A DNA stretch of 64,000 nucleotides from Bacillota bacterium (GTDB lineage Bacteria > Bacillota > UBA4882 > UBA8346), in NCBI GenBank assembly GCA_023435225.1, contig JAEYRX010000046.1, positions 5,417-69,416 on the forward strand, given 5' to 3'. The translations under genes were made by a program, and so were the position numbers. Of this stretch, positions 17,241 to 26,098 are shown one piece after another. How positions within the stretch are numbered: position 1 is the first letter of the stretch; every line of letters starts with the position of its first letter. The notes under the pieces were generated by a model. That model made no database searches, was not told the origin of the DNA, and saw nothing but the letters and a program-made list of their open reading frames with translations.

Positions 17241-18548
17241 ATGAATAAATCACTTTGGCAATTGGGTTTGGATTTTCAATTTGTAAAAAAAGAAAAAATT
17301 GATAGATTAAATATCCAATATTTATTAAAACATGTTAATTATTGTTTAGAAAAAAGCCCGTTTTATTCCAACCGGTTTGGAAAATCCATTAAAAAAGTAA
17401 CTTCATTATCAGATTTTACCAAAATCAGTTTTACAACCAAAGATGATTTATTAAAAAATAATGATGAATTTTTAGCGGTTCCCAAATCAGAGATCGTTGA
17501 TACTTGTTTTACTTCAGCAACGGTAGGGACAACTCCGGTTAATTTTTATCTGACAAAAAATGATTTAGACCGTTTAACCCATAATGAACAGATAGCATTT
17601 CAAATATCCGGGGTCCGGAAAGAAGATACTATGGCGGTATGTGTGGCTATTGAGCGAGGATTTATGGCTGGTTTAGCTTATTTTCTGGGTGGAGTTAAAC
17701 TGGGGACACATATGATTCGAGTTGGCGCTTCAGGACCCCAGCATATTTGGAACCTTTTAAAAACACACCGCCCGACCGTTATTATTGGAGTGCCTTCTGT
17801 TTTAGCTAACGTTGCAAAACTAGCAATTGAGGAGGGAGAAAATCCGGCTTCTTTAAAAATCAACAAGATTTTAGCTATCGGAGAACCGCTTAGAGATAAA
17901 AATTTAGATTTGTTAAACTCAGTGAAACAGATTGAAAAAATGTGGAGTGCACCGATTTTCTCCACCTACGCTTCCACCGAAATGGCCACTTCTTTTGCTG
18001 AGTGTGAATACAGACAAGGAGGACATTTCCGGCCGGAACTAATTTATGCCGAAATAATTGATGAAGCAGGAAATCCAGTGAATGATGGAGAAATTGGAGA
18101 AGTTGTTGTGACTCCTTTAGGAGTCCGGGGTATGCCGCTTTTACGATTTAAAACCGGAGATATGTCATATGTTATCAATGAAAAATGTGCTTGTGGACGA
18201 ACTACCAAACGGATCGGGCCGGTTATCGGCAGGAAAGCGCAATTACTAAAATATAGAGGGACGAATGTATTTCCTAATGCGATTGTATCGATTATTGAAG
18301 CTAATCCCGAATTTTTGGGAGGTTATGTACAAGCTCATACGGCGGAATTCGGTGAGGACCGTGTAATAGCATTTATTGCCGCTGCTAAGGAAAATTATAA
18401 CCTTGACAAACTCAAAGAAGAGTTTCGGGCCGGATTAAGAGTCGTTCCGGAATTAAAAATAATTGATAGGGATGAATATTTAAATAAAATTCAACCCGAG
18501 GGAAAGCGAAAAAGACAGATATTTTTTGATATGAGGGAAGGGAAATAA
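17241..18548 (+). CDS. PaaK-type aryl/acyl adenylating ligase (polyene starter activation)
   Basis: 435 residues, phenylacetate-CoA ligase-like ANL enzyme. The ATP loop 'TSATVGTTP' is at 91-99, followed by 'AIGEPL', 'YASTEMATS' and 'RFKTGDM', and the Cys-rich 'CACGRTTKRIGPVIGRKAQLLKYRG' of the PaaK branch. It should adenylate an aryl acid and pass it to CoA or an ACP. Next to an ammonia-lyase, the natural substrate would be p-coumarate or cinnamate, the role of the ApeH-type ligases in aryl-polyene clusters (inference). ATG 17241 follows GGGGTGG; a TTG at 17202 lies in frame but without a site. It is the first gene after the operator-promoter. Confidence 0.88.
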   Translation: MNKSLWQLGLDFQFVKKEKIDRLNIQYLLKHVNYCLEKSPFYSNRFGKSIKKVTSLSDFTKISFTTKDDLLKNNDEFLAVPKSEIVDTCFTSATVGTTPVNFYLTKNDLDRLTHNEQIAFQISGVRKEDTMAVCVAIERGFMAGLAYFLGGVKLGTHMIRVGASGPQHIWNLLKTHRPTVIIGVPSVLANVAKLAIEEGENPASLKINKILAIGEPLRDKNLDLLNSVKQIEKMWSAPIFSTYASTEMATSFAECEYRQGGHFRPELIYAEIIDEAGNPVNDGEIGEVVVTPLGVRGMPLLRFKTGDMSYVINEKCACGRTTKRIGPVIGRKAQLLKYRGTNVFPNAIVSIIEANPEFLGGYVQAHTAEFGEDRVIAFIAAAKENYNLDKLKEEFRAGLRVVPELKIIDRDEYLNKIQPEGKRKRQIFFDMREGK

Positions 18549-18552
18549 TGTA

Positions 18553-20142
18553 ATGCAACAAGATAAATTGGTTATTTTGGACGGTAATAATTTATCAATC
18601 GATGATATTATTGCTATTGGTCTCGGTAAGAAACAGGTTATACTAGACAAGAAATCACTTGAGAAATGTAAGAATTGCCGTGATTTTCTCCTTAAAAAAA
18701 TTAATGAGGGAGAGATTATTTATGGAGTCAATAGCTCATTTGGCTCAATGTGTAATAAGATAATTGATGATAAATCAGTTAAGCTCTTACAGGAGAATTT
18801 AATCCGAAGCCATGCTGCCGGATTGGGTGAACCTTTACACCATACAATAGCTTTAGCGGCTGTCGCAGTCCGGCTTAACTCCTTGGTCAAAGGTTATTCC
18901 GCTGTAAGTACCGAATTATTAGAATTTATGTGCTCGGTGATTAATCATCAAATTGCTCCTTATATTCCTACCCGTGGTAGTGTCGGCGCTTCAGGCGATT
19001 TGATTCATCTGGCCCATTTGGCGTTAATGCTGATTGGAGAAGGCCAAGTTTATTATAAAGGCCAATTAATCAAAGCTGAAGAGGCTTTTCGGATTACCAA
19101 TTTAAAACCGGTAAAACTTGGTATTAAAGAGGGTCTTTCTTTAATCAACGGGACATCGGTAATGACGGCGATCGCCGCTTTTGCAGTTTATCATGCCAAA
19201 CAGGCTTTAGCAGTGGAATGTGTCGCCGCTGCTTTTTCTATTGAAATCTTCAATAGTATCCCCGATTTTCTTGACGAAAAACTCCATCAACTCAAGCCGC
19301 ACTCAGGACAGGTTAAAATTGCGCAGACTTTAGCTAGACTAATTGAAGGTTCTCAAAATATTATTATCCGGGATAACCTGCATCAGTCCATTAGGGAAGA
19401 AGGAAATGGAGGAACGGGCGTTTTTGAAACCAGTATCTTCATTCAAAACGTATACTCTATCCGGTGTACCCCTCAAGTGCTGGCTCCGGTTTTGGAAGCG
19501 ATAGAGACGGCGGAGAAAATTGTGGTTTTAGAAGCTAATTCAACTAACGATAACCCGGTGATAGCGCCGGAAGAAAATAAAATTTTACATGGTGGAAATT
19601 TCCATGGGCAAAGTATTGGGTTTTATATGGATAGTTTAGCTATTGCCTTGGCTACCATGTCTAATATCGCAGAGCGAAGATTAAATACCTTATTGGATAA
19701 TAAGTTGAACGGAGAACTCCCGGAATACTTAATCAGCGGGATCAAAGGATTAGATATGGGATTTATGGGAGCGCAATATCTGGCTACCTCGACTACGGCC
19801 GAAAATAGGCAATTATCTAACCCGGTCAGTACCAATAACATCTCTTCCAATTCGTCCAATCAGGATGTAGTGAGTATGGGCACCGTAGCGGCACGTAAAG
19901 TTTATACTCAAGTTACCAATTTAAAATACATTTTGACTTTGGAGATATTAGCCGATTTACAGGCGCTCTCTTTTAAAGACCCCTCAAAGCTGGGAATTGA
20001 GATTGCTAAGTATTATAAAAAGCTATCAGCCAAATTTAACGTTTATGACAGTAAAACTGTGTTTCATGATATGTTGGTTAACTTTATGGACTTACTATTT
20101 GATCAAGATATATTAGACTCAAAAAATATCTTAAAAATATGA
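18553..20142 (+). CDS. Aromatic amino acid ammonia-lyase (HAL/TAL family), probable tyrosine ammonia-lyase
   Basis: 529 residues, MIO-type lyase. The prosthetic group forms from Ala146-Ser147-Gly148 in 'GSVGASGDLIHLAHLAL'. 'YGVNSSFG' carries the catalytic Tyr 57, and 'STTAENRQLSNP' and 'NQDVVSMG' close the active site. The selectivity pair is Ser86-His87 ('NLIRSHAAG'), found in histidine ammonia-lyases and also in the Flavobacterium-type tyrosine lyases of flexirubin clusters, so residues alone do not decide. No other histidine-use gene is nearby, and the flanking ligase and ketosynthases favour Tyr to p-coumarate. It lies 4 nt after the ligase, in one operon. Confidence 0.9.
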   Translation: MQQDKLVILDGNNLSIDDIIAIGLGKKQVILDKKSLEKCKNCRDFLLKKINEGEIIYGVNSSFGSMCNKIIDDKSVKLLQENLIRSHAAGLGEPLHHTIALAAVAVRLNSLVKGYSAVSTELLEFMCSVINHQIAPYIPTRGSVGASGDLIHLAHLALMLIGEGQVYYKGQLIKAEEAFRITNLKPVKLGIKEGLSLINGTSVMTAIAAFAVYHAKQALAVECVAAAFSIEIFNSIPDFLDEKLHQLKPHSGQVKIAQTLARLIEGSQNIIIRDNLHQSIREEGNGGTGVFETSIFIQNVYSIRCTPQVLAPVLEAIETAEKIVVLEANSTNDNPVIAPEENKILHGGNFHGQSIGFYMDSLAIALATMSNIAERRLNTLLDNKLNGELPEYLISGIKGLDMGFMGAQYLATSTTAENRQLSNPVSTNNISSNSSNQDVVSMGTVAARKVYTQVTNLKYILTLEILADLQALSFKDPSKLGIEIAKYYKKLSAKFNVYDSKTVFHDMLVNFMDLLFDQDILDSKNILKI

Positions 20143-20152
20143 GGTTTAAAAT

Positions 20153-21043
20153 ATGAGCCTTCCGTGTCTGATTCAAGATCTGATTCCTCAAAAAGGTAAA
20201 ATGAGTTTCCGGCAAAGACTTAATAAAGCTGAAGATGACGATAGTGAATCAATAATTACTATTAGTAATGATAATATTTTTTTAGATGATAATAAACAAC
20301 TATCAAATAGTGTTTTGATAGAATTTATTAATCAATTAAATGCGGCCGTATCGGGATATAATTATAAATATCGCAATAAACCGGCCCAAAAAGGTTTATT
20401 TGTCGGATTGCAGGATGCGGCGTTTTATAAACCGGCTTATTTTGATAATTCTTTAACTTTAAAAACTTTTATTACTGAAGAAGTTGCACAAGTAACTTTT
20501 ATTAAAGGTATTATTTATCGAGACAAGGAAAAATTAGCCGAATTAGTGACAAAGATATATAAAGTCGCTGACATGGCGGAGTTTGACTTATTGATTGATC
20601 CCGGAAATGCAGTTAAGGGTAAAAGTGGTTTTAAATCAGATCAGCAACCACCCTCTTTTCTTTTTTCAAATTTGCAGAGAAAATTATACACGTACTTGGA
20701 TGATTTCAAAACCGGCGCTGATTTTATATCCTTTACCATTGCTTGTCCGGAAGATTTTGAGGCGTTTGACGGCCATTTTCCCGGTAATCCAATTTTACCG
20801 GGGATCATTTTGTTGGAAATAGCTAACTTGGCCTTGCAACTATTTATGAAAAAACCGGTTTTCCTCAAGACAATTAAAAAGATGAAAATCAGTAGTGTTG
20901 TCCTTCCTAATCAAGCTATTTCATGCATTATAAAGATAGTTAAAGATAATGATGGATTTTTTTCTTTTTCAGCCACATTTAAAGACGGAGCAGAACGGGA
21001 TGTTTCCCGTTTTAATGGAACCTTTGAAGGAAGGGAACAATGA
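20153..21043 (+). CDS. Fused double-hotdog dehydratase (ApeP-like + ApeI/FabZ-like)
   Basis: 296 residues with two hotdog units. The N-terminal half (1-145) resembles ApeP: 'LIPQKGKMSFRQRL' in place of the usual LPHRGPM, then 'LSNSVLIEFINQLNAAVSG'. The C-terminal half (about 165-296) is FabZ/ApeI-like with 'FDGHFPGNPILPGIILLE', His 208 being the expected catalytic residue. In proteobacterial aryl-polyene systems the two are separate, interacting proteins. Here they are joined, and the N-terminal half has Gln where the His would be, so it may be structural. It should dehydrate 3-hydroxyacyl-ACP to the 2-enoyl form. It has an ATGA overlap with the next gene. Confidence 0.87.
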   Translation: MSLPCLIQDLIPQKGKMSFRQRLNKAEDDDSESIITISNDNIFLDDNKQLSNSVLIEFINQLNAAVSGYNYKYRNKPAQKGLFVGLQDAAFYKPAYFDNSLTLKTFITEEVAQVTFIKGIIYRDKEKLAELVTKIYKVADMAEFDLLIDPGNAVKGKSGFKSDQQPPSFLFSNLQRKLYTYLDDFKTGADFISFTIACPEDFEAFDGHFPGNPILPGIILLEIANLALQLFMKKPVFLKTIKKMKISSVVLPNQAISCIIKIVKDNDGFFSFSATFKDGAERDVSRFNGTFEGREQ

Positions 21044-21507
21044 CGAACCGAAGATTAGCTAACTATTTTCCAGTTGATGAAAAGCCTCCGCTAACCTCGG
21101 AGTGTTTCCGGAGAGTTCAATTTGATGAAGTAGATTCCCTTGGTATAGTATGGCATGGCCGTTACATCAGCTATTTTGAGCAGGGCCGAAACGAATGGGG
21201 CCGAAAATTCGGTTTTAGTTATCTGGACATGATGGAAAACGGTTTTGTAATGCCGATTGTTCAATGCCATGTTGATCATTTTCACCCTCTAAAATATGAT
21301 GGATTGGTTAGGATTAGGACTAATTGTCACTGGTCGGAAGCGGCTAAAATGAATATGAGTTACGAAATTTATACGGAGAATAATATTTTATCAGCCAAAG
21401 GTTATACGGTTCAAGTTTATACGGATTTGAACGGCAAGCCAATGATTTTAAGGCCGAAATTCGCCGAAAGATTTGTCCAAAAATGGGATGAATGGAGCAA
21501 AAAGTGA
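21040..21507 (+). CDS. 4HBT-type acyl thioesterase
   Basis: 155 residues, hotdog thioesterase of the YbgC/4-hydroxybenzoyl-CoA type. The active-site region reads 'VQFDEVDSLGIVWHGRYISYFEQGRNEW', with the conserved Asp followed by G-x-V/W-H and the helix Y-x-x-Y-F-E. ApeK-like thioesterases of this size occur in aryl-polyene clusters, where they release or proofread acyl chains; that role is inferred from context. ATG overlaps the stop of the dehydratase, and its own stop overlaps the next start, so the genes are translationally coupled. Confidence 0.88.
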   Translation: MTNRRLANYFPVDEKPPLTSECFRRVQFDEVDSLGIVWHGRYISYFEQGRNEWGRKFGFSYLDMMENGFVMPIVQCHVDHFHPLKYDGLVRIRTNCHWSEAAKMNMSYEIYTENNILSAKGYTVQVYTDLNGKPMILRPKFAERFVQKWDEWSKK

Positions 21508-22592
21508 ATAGAGCTGTTTATTTAAATTCCTCAGCCATTATAACCGGGTTAGGTTCTTTGGAGCAAACCTGGGAAGCGCTTTTAAATAATCAAACCGGTA
21601 TCGTTAATAAGGAACACTTTGAGAATCTGTTGCTGCCGAAAACCGGTTTATCTTTATATAAAAGGAATTTTTCAGATTCACCCGCCGATTTTACTAAAAT
21701 TTTAATGGAAGATTGTTTAGCCGGTTTTCCGGAACTACCGCCGGATACTTTTGTAATCTGGACCGGGATTAAAAATAATGTTGAAACAATAGAAAGCCTT
21801 TATGATGAACATGAAAAGTCAGGTCACTGTGTCGCTAATGATTATCGTTGTTGGTTAACTAATTTATTAGGTCTTAATAATGGCGGAATGGAAATAAACG
21901 CAGCCTGTGCCTCCTCAACGGTGGGAACAGCTTTAGCGGTACAATTTATCGCCGAAGGCAGGTATGATCATATTCTAGTGGCAGGCGCCGATATGGTTAG
22001 CCGCTTTGTTTATTACGGTTTTGCAGCTTTAAAAGCGATGACTGAAGAGGTTTGTAGGCCTTTTGATACGGCTCGTAACGGATTGACACTAGGAGACGGT
22101 GCAGTGGCTCTTTTTTTATCAACTGAACCTTCCGGTATCAAGGTGAGCGGATACGGCATTACTAATGACGCCAATCATATTACCGGACCTTCACGAGATG
22201 GGGCCGGACTTGCAAATGCATTGCGCCAGGCTATTAAAATGTCCAAATTGGCGCCAAACGATGTTCAAGCATTTTGTGCCCATGGTACGGCGACCCGTTA
22301 TAATGATTCAATGGAAATAGCCGCTGTTCAAAATTTATTCGGCGATGATTCTCCGATGATATTCGGGGTTAAGGGAGCTATCGGACATACTTTAGGGGCG
22401 GCGGGTGGTATCGAAGTTGCATTATCCGGTAAATGTTTATTAGAAGGAGTTATACCTCCCACGGTGGGATGTAAGACCCCGGAATCGCCCAATGTAGTGT
22501 TAACCAAAACAATATTTCCCGGCGATAATATTTTGACCAGCAACTCAGGGTTTGGGGGAGTCAATGCCACACTTTTATTGGAGAAAATATAA
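21504..22592 (+). CDS. Beta-ketoacyl-ACP synthase (KS-1), complete active site
   Basis: 362 residues from GTG 21504, which makes a GTGA overlap with the thioesterase stop and has GGAG six bases ahead; an ATG at 21492 is also in frame. It is a FabF-like condensing enzyme, somewhat short. The triad is complete: Cys 135 ('INAACASST'), His 260 ('CAHGTAT') and His 295 ('GAIGHTLGAAGG'). It would perform decarboxylative Claisen condensation with malonyl-ACP. It is followed directly by a Cys-less ketosynthase-like protein, so the two may form a KS-CLF heterodimer as in ApeO-ApeC. Confidence 0.9.
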   Translation: MNRAVYLNSSAIITGLGSLEQTWEALLNNQTGIVNKEHFENLLLPKTGLSLYKRNFSDSPADFTKILMEDCLAGFPELPPDTFVIWTGIKNNVETIESLYDEHEKSGHCVANDYRCWLTNLLGLNNGGMEINAACASSTVGTALAVQFIAEGRYDHILVAGADMVSRFVYYGFAALKAMTEEVCRPFDTARNGLTLGDGAVALFLSTEPSGIKVSGYGITNDANHITGPSRDGAGLANALRQAIKMSKLAPNDVQAFCAHGTATRYNDSMEIAAVQNLFGDDSPMIFGVKGAIGHTLGAAGGIEVALSGKCLLEGVIPPTVGCKTPESPNVVLTKTIFPGDNILTSNSGFGGVNATLLLEKI

Positions 22593-23260
22593 TGATTAAA
22601 GACCAAAAAATATATATTTTAGGTAGTGCATGGGTTTCAGCGTTTGGGAATGGATTATTTGATTCAAAACCTCAATTTTCCAATATGGGTACGGAATTTA
22701 ATTATCCCGAATTGCAGGAATATCTTCAGGATTTACCTTCCAGGTTCGGCCGTTTTGACGTTTATACCAGAATGACCTTTTCAACCGCAGTACTTGCTTT
22801 AAAAGACGCCGGCTTGCTTCAAAGGGAAGGGAAGAAGAATGTTGGAATAGTTATTGGGAGTTCCTCCGGTGTTTATGACAATGATATTGCATATTATGAG
22901 ACAACCGGAATGGAAAAAGGTTCATTTACCAGCCCTAATCTTTTCTCTTATACATTACCCAATGTTGCACTGGGTGAAATAGCGGTTTTTTTTAATTTTA
23001 CCGGCCCTACTTTTTGTGTGGGAAATGATCCTGCCGCTCCCGGATTTGAGGCAATATCTACAGCTTTGTCTCTTTTAACCACTAAAAAATATTCTAGTAT
23101 CTTAGCAGGATGGGTAGAGGTATCCGCTAAAATCTCCAATCATGAGATGTACTCTAAAGGGGCCGCGTTTACCGTACTTACAATAGATAAAGTTGACCAT
23201 GCTAAGGCTGAATTCTCCATTAATCAAAAAATTCATTATTTGGATCTGTTTGGGGGATGA
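22592..23260 (+). CDS. Truncated Cys-less ketosynthase-like protein (Ketoacyl-synt_2/CLF type)
   Basis: 222 residues covering only the N-terminal half of a thiolase fold. The nucleophile elbow reads 'TFCVGNDPAAPGFEAI' where active enzymes have TACASG, so no catalytic Cys is in place, and there is no HGT or GHxxGA motif. Short proteins of this kind (Pfam Ketoacyl-synt_2) are known from aryl-polyene and flexirubin clusters. Overlap with the KS-1 stop and an intact frame argue for a functional gene and against a broken one. Likely role: chain-length or scaffold partner of KS-1 (inference). Confidence 0.85.
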   Translation: MIKDQKIYILGSAWVSAFGNGLFDSKPQFSNMGTEFNYPELQEYLQDLPSRFGRFDVYTRMTFSTAVLALKDAGLLQREGKKNVGIVIGSSSGVYDNDIAYYETTGMEKGSFTSPNLFSYTLPNVALGEIAVFFNFTGPTFCVGNDPAAPGFEAISTALSLLTTKKYSSILAGWVEVSAKISNHEMYSKGAAFTVLTIDKVDHAKAEFSINQKIHYLDLFGG

Positions 23261-23261
23261 A

Positions 23262-24599
23262 ATGGCAAGATTATTAATGGTATCTACCAATCTGTCGGAT
23301 GACCCGTATCCTGTATATCCTTTAGGAGCCAACCTAGTGGCTTCGGCAGTACAAAAAAACGGACATGAAGTAAATTTAATTGATTTAATGGTTGATGGAG
23401 AAAATGGACTAGATGTTGCTTTGAGTGAATTTAAACCGGATTATATTGCATTTTCAATGCGGAACGTTGATAATGTAAATTTTACTCAGCCATATTCATT
23501 CATTTCCCAATATAAAACACTTATTGAAAAGATTAGGACTAGCACTAGAGTTCCAATTATTTTAGGCGGAAGCGCTTATACTATTTTTCCGGTTCAATTC
23601 TTAAGCTTGTTAGGCGCTGATTATGGGATTGCCGGTCCGGGAGAGGTTAGTTTACCGAAGTTAATTGCTCAATTAGAACAGGGCAAACCACCTAAAAATC
23701 CGGTTATTTTTGGCGAAGTTGATTGTTCGGGAGAAAATGATTATTTTTTATCCCGGGAAAAAAACTTAACCTGTTTCTATTTAAATAAAGGCGGGATGTT
23801 GAATATTCAAACTAAAAGAGGATGTCCCCACCGGTGTTTATATTGTTCTTATCCAAACCTGGAAGGAGATCATTATATTTTCCGGCAACCGGAATCAGTA
23901 GTTGATGAAATCGAATATTTAATTAATAAGCACCAAGCTGACTTTATTTTTTTCACGGATTCGGTATTTAACGATATTGATAAGCATTATTTATTGATTA
24001 TGGATGTAATGGCCCGCCGGGGGATATCTCTCCCGTGGACTTGTTATTTACGACCGGCTAAATTTAACCGGGATGAAGTAGAATTAATGAAAAAAACCGG
24101 ATTGCATTCGATAGAATGGGGTTCGGACTGTTCAACCGATATTACATTACAAAAGATGGGCAAAGATTTTCATTGGGATGAAGTTCGGGCAGCCAACAAT
24201 CTATTTGCTGAATATGAAATTCCGGGTTCACATTTCATCATTTTTGGAGGCCCCGGCGAAACTTATGATACTGTTCGCGAAGGTATAAAAAATTTAGCGG
24301 GACTTGATAATTGTGTAGTATTTGGCGGGATTGGAATACGTATTTTCCCGAATACCGGTATCTACAGATTGGCCAAACAGAAAGGTATTATTCAAGATGA
24401 GCACGAATTGTTTGCCAGGGAAGTTTATTATCATTCTCCGGAAATTGATATTGAGTGGTTAAATAATTATCTTATTGAAACTTTTAAAGAAAAGAGAAAT
24501 TGGGTTTTTCCCTGGGCCGGGGTTGCCGAAAGGAATCGTTTTTTGCATAACTCGGGATTAAGAGGACCTTTATGGGATTTATTGATGAAGAGGAAGTAA
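23262..24599 (+). CDS. B12-binding-type radical SAM enzyme
   Basis: 445 residues. The N-terminal Rossmann-like cobalamin-binding region (about 1-150, 'YPLGANLVASAVQKNGHEVNLIDL', 'VPIILGGSA', 'YGIAGPGE') lacks a DxHxxG motif. The radical SAM core follows, with the cluster motif CPHRCLYC (Cys 188, 192, 195) and 'FTDSVFND' and 'SIEWGSDC' strands. Enzymes of this class do C-methylation of unactivated carbons, ring rearrangements or other radical chemistry. No ordinary methyltransferase is in the cluster, so ring or chain methylation is one inference. ATG 23262 has GGGGG five bases ahead; it lies 1 nt after the KS-like stop. Confidence 0.88.
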   Translation: MARLLMVSTNLSDDPYPVYPLGANLVASAVQKNGHEVNLIDLMVDGENGLDVALSEFKPDYIAFSMRNVDNVNFTQPYSFISQYKTLIEKIRTSTRVPIILGGSAYTIFPVQFLSLLGADYGIAGPGEVSLPKLIAQLEQGKPPKNPVIFGEVDCSGENDYFLSREKNLTCFYLNKGGMLNIQTKRGCPHRCLYCSYPNLEGDHYIFRQPESVVDEIEYLINKHQADFIFFTDSVFNDIDKHYLLIMDVMARRGISLPWTCYLRPAKFNRDEVELMKKTGLHSIEWGSDCSTDITLQKMGKDFHWDEVRAANNLFAEYEIPGSHFIIFGGPGETYDTVREGIKNLAGLDNCVVFGGIGIRIFPNTGIYRLAKQKGIIQDEHELFAREVYYHSPEIDIEWLNNYLIETFKEKRNWVFPWAGVAERNRFLHNSGLRGPLWDLLMKRK

Positions 24600-24602
24600 A
24601 AT

Positions 24603-25505
24603 ATGAAACCGGATAGTAATAAAAGAAAAACCAATAAGAGCTACGGAAATAAGTTGGGATTTCTAATTTTCTATTTTATTATGAGAAATATCGGTGTAAA
24701 ATGGGCCTATTGCTTACTTCTGTTTATTGTTCCGTATTATGTTATTTTTAGGCCGGATATTTATTTTCAGTCAAAACCTTATTTAGAAAGACGTTTTCCC
24801 AATGATTCCTTTATAAAAAGATATCTACGCCTTTTTAAATATATTTACATTTTCGGACAGACATTGATTGATCAAGTTTATTTCGGATTTGTTGGAGAAT
24901 CAAAATATAAATTGGATTTTGAGCGGGAACCGGAAGCGCTGGAGCTGTTATATAAAAAACCGGTGATATTCTTAATGTCTCATGTGGGATTTTGGGAAGT
25001 GTCAATGGCCGGCTCGGTTCGCTTTAATAAAAAGTTGAATGTCTTGGTTAATAAGAATTTTGACAAAGATAAAAGAAAAAGTTTTTATGATATTCAAGAA
25101 CAAAGATTTAAGCTAATTAATGTTACTGAAAATTATGGAGGAATGATCGAAGCTACGAATGTTCTACTTCAAGGTGAATTGTTGGGAGTTACCGGAGACC
25201 GGGCGGAACAATGGCGTTCAAAAATGGTAACTTTCCTTGGTTCCCCCGCCAGATTTCCGGTGGTGGCCCAGCAGTTGGCGCTGGCTACCGGAGCCTCTCT
25301 TGTTGCCTTGTTTAGCGCTAAAGAAAAAGATTCCCGGATTAAATTATACTGGAAAGATATATCGACCGACGTTCTGCAAGATGAGAAGTTAACTAAGGAA
25401 GAAAAAATACAGAAAATGCTGGAAAACTATGTAGATGAATTAGAAAAATACCTTCAAGACTACCCGTATTTTTGGTTTAATTTTTTTGATTTTTGGCAGA
25501 AATAA
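24603..25505 (+). CDS. LpxL/HtrB-like lysophospholipid acyltransferase
   Basis: 300 residues with an N-terminal membrane segment (about 36-52). The acyltransferase motif HVGFWE (H-x4-E) is in 'IFLMSHVGFWEVSMAG', and the later block 'LLGVTGDRAEQWRSKMVTFLGSPARFP' is typical of the HtrB/LpxL superfamily. The usual targets are lipid A or other glycolipids. Acyltransferases of this family are standard members of aryl-polyene and flexirubin clusters, where they attach the polyene acid to a lipid head. It is the last gene of the first transcribed block, before the 110-bp repeat. Confidence 0.86.
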   Translation: MKPDSNKRKTNKSYGNKLGFLIFYFIMRNIGVKWAYCLLLFIVPYYVIFRPDIYFQSKPYLERRFPNDSFIKRYLRLFKYIYIFGQTLIDQVYFGFVGESKYKLDFEREPEALELLYKKPVIFLMSHVGFWEVSMAGSVRFNKKLNVLVNKNFDKDKRKSFYDIQEQRFKLINVTENYGGMIEATNVLLQGELLGVTGDRAEQWRSKMVTFLGSPARFPVVAQQLALATGASLVALFSAKEKDSRIKLYWKDISTDVLQDEKLTKEEKIQKMLENYVDELEKYLQDYPYFWFNFFDFWQK

Positions 25506-25843
25506 CCTATTTGATTTTTATGTTTCCACTCTAACCGGCGTACTTACCGGATTTAATAATATGAAGACAATCAATTGTTTTAATTTTTACGTTTGACAAG
25601 GAATAAATCGGATGTTTGCCGAAATATTGATTGTCAATTTCTGCAAGTTGGGATAAGCTAAGGAAGCGCTGATTAATTGAATAAGTGACGATTTTGTGCT
25701 TCGCAAAATGCCTAATACCGCATATTTGCTCGCACAAAACCGGATTAATCAGCGCTTCTCTAATACGTTACTTAAATAGTATTTAGCTTAAAAATCAGCT
25801 AAAGTACAAGTAATAAAAGAAAAAATGACATAGGAGAATTGCA
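25506..25843. other. Gene-free gap containing repeat family 2
   Basis: No reading frame is supported here. Apart from the 110-bp repeat (25654-25763), it holds only the AGGAGAA ribosome site of the ACP gene. Confidence 0.6.
25654..25763. repeat. 110-bp palindromic repeat, family 2, copy A
   Basis: Terminal inverted repeats GGAAGCGCTGATTAAT (25662) and ATTAATCAGCGCTTCTC (25744), plus an inner stem GATTTTGTGC/GCACAAAA. Copy B at 31262-31371 in the same orientation differs at about five positions. The size and ends fit a MITE-like element. Confidence 0.88.
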
Positions 25844-26098
25844 ATGGACACTATAACTAGGCTCAAAGAATTATTGGCTAAGGAACTAAATCTTCCAATC
25901 AAACCGGAGGATATAACCGATGATATGCCTTTATTCGGTGAAGGATTGGGGCTTGATTCATTGGATGCCGTAGAAATTGTGGTTATTCTTAAAAAACATA
26001 TGGGTGTAACAATAGTAGATACTGAACAGGCCAAAAAAGTGTTCACTTCCATTAGAACTTTAGCCGATTTTATCGATGAAGAGTTAGGAAATAAGTAG
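25844..26098 (+). CDS. Acyl carrier protein 1
   Basis: 84 residues with the ACP signature 'GLGLDSLDAVEIVV'; Ser 39 is the phosphopantetheine site. It has an AGGAGAA ribosome site and is followed at once by the GTG start of KS-2 after its TAG stop. A dedicated ACP fits a type II polyene synthase. No phosphopantetheinyl transferase is in the window, so the cell must supply one elsewhere. Confidence 0.93.
   Translation: MDTITRLKELLAKELNLPIKPEDITDDMPLFGEGLGLDSLDAVEIVVILKKHMGVTIVDTEQAKKVFTSIRTLADFIDEELGNK

Noticed and set aside
22592..23260. KS-like gene as a truncated pseudogene
   Set aside because: The frame is intact and coupled at its start to KS-1, and short Ketoacyl-synt_2 proteins of this length are known in similar clusters.
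25531..25737. Minus-strand 68-codon frame in the gap before ACP-1
   Set aside because: About half of it is made by the family 2 repeat and it has no start signals.
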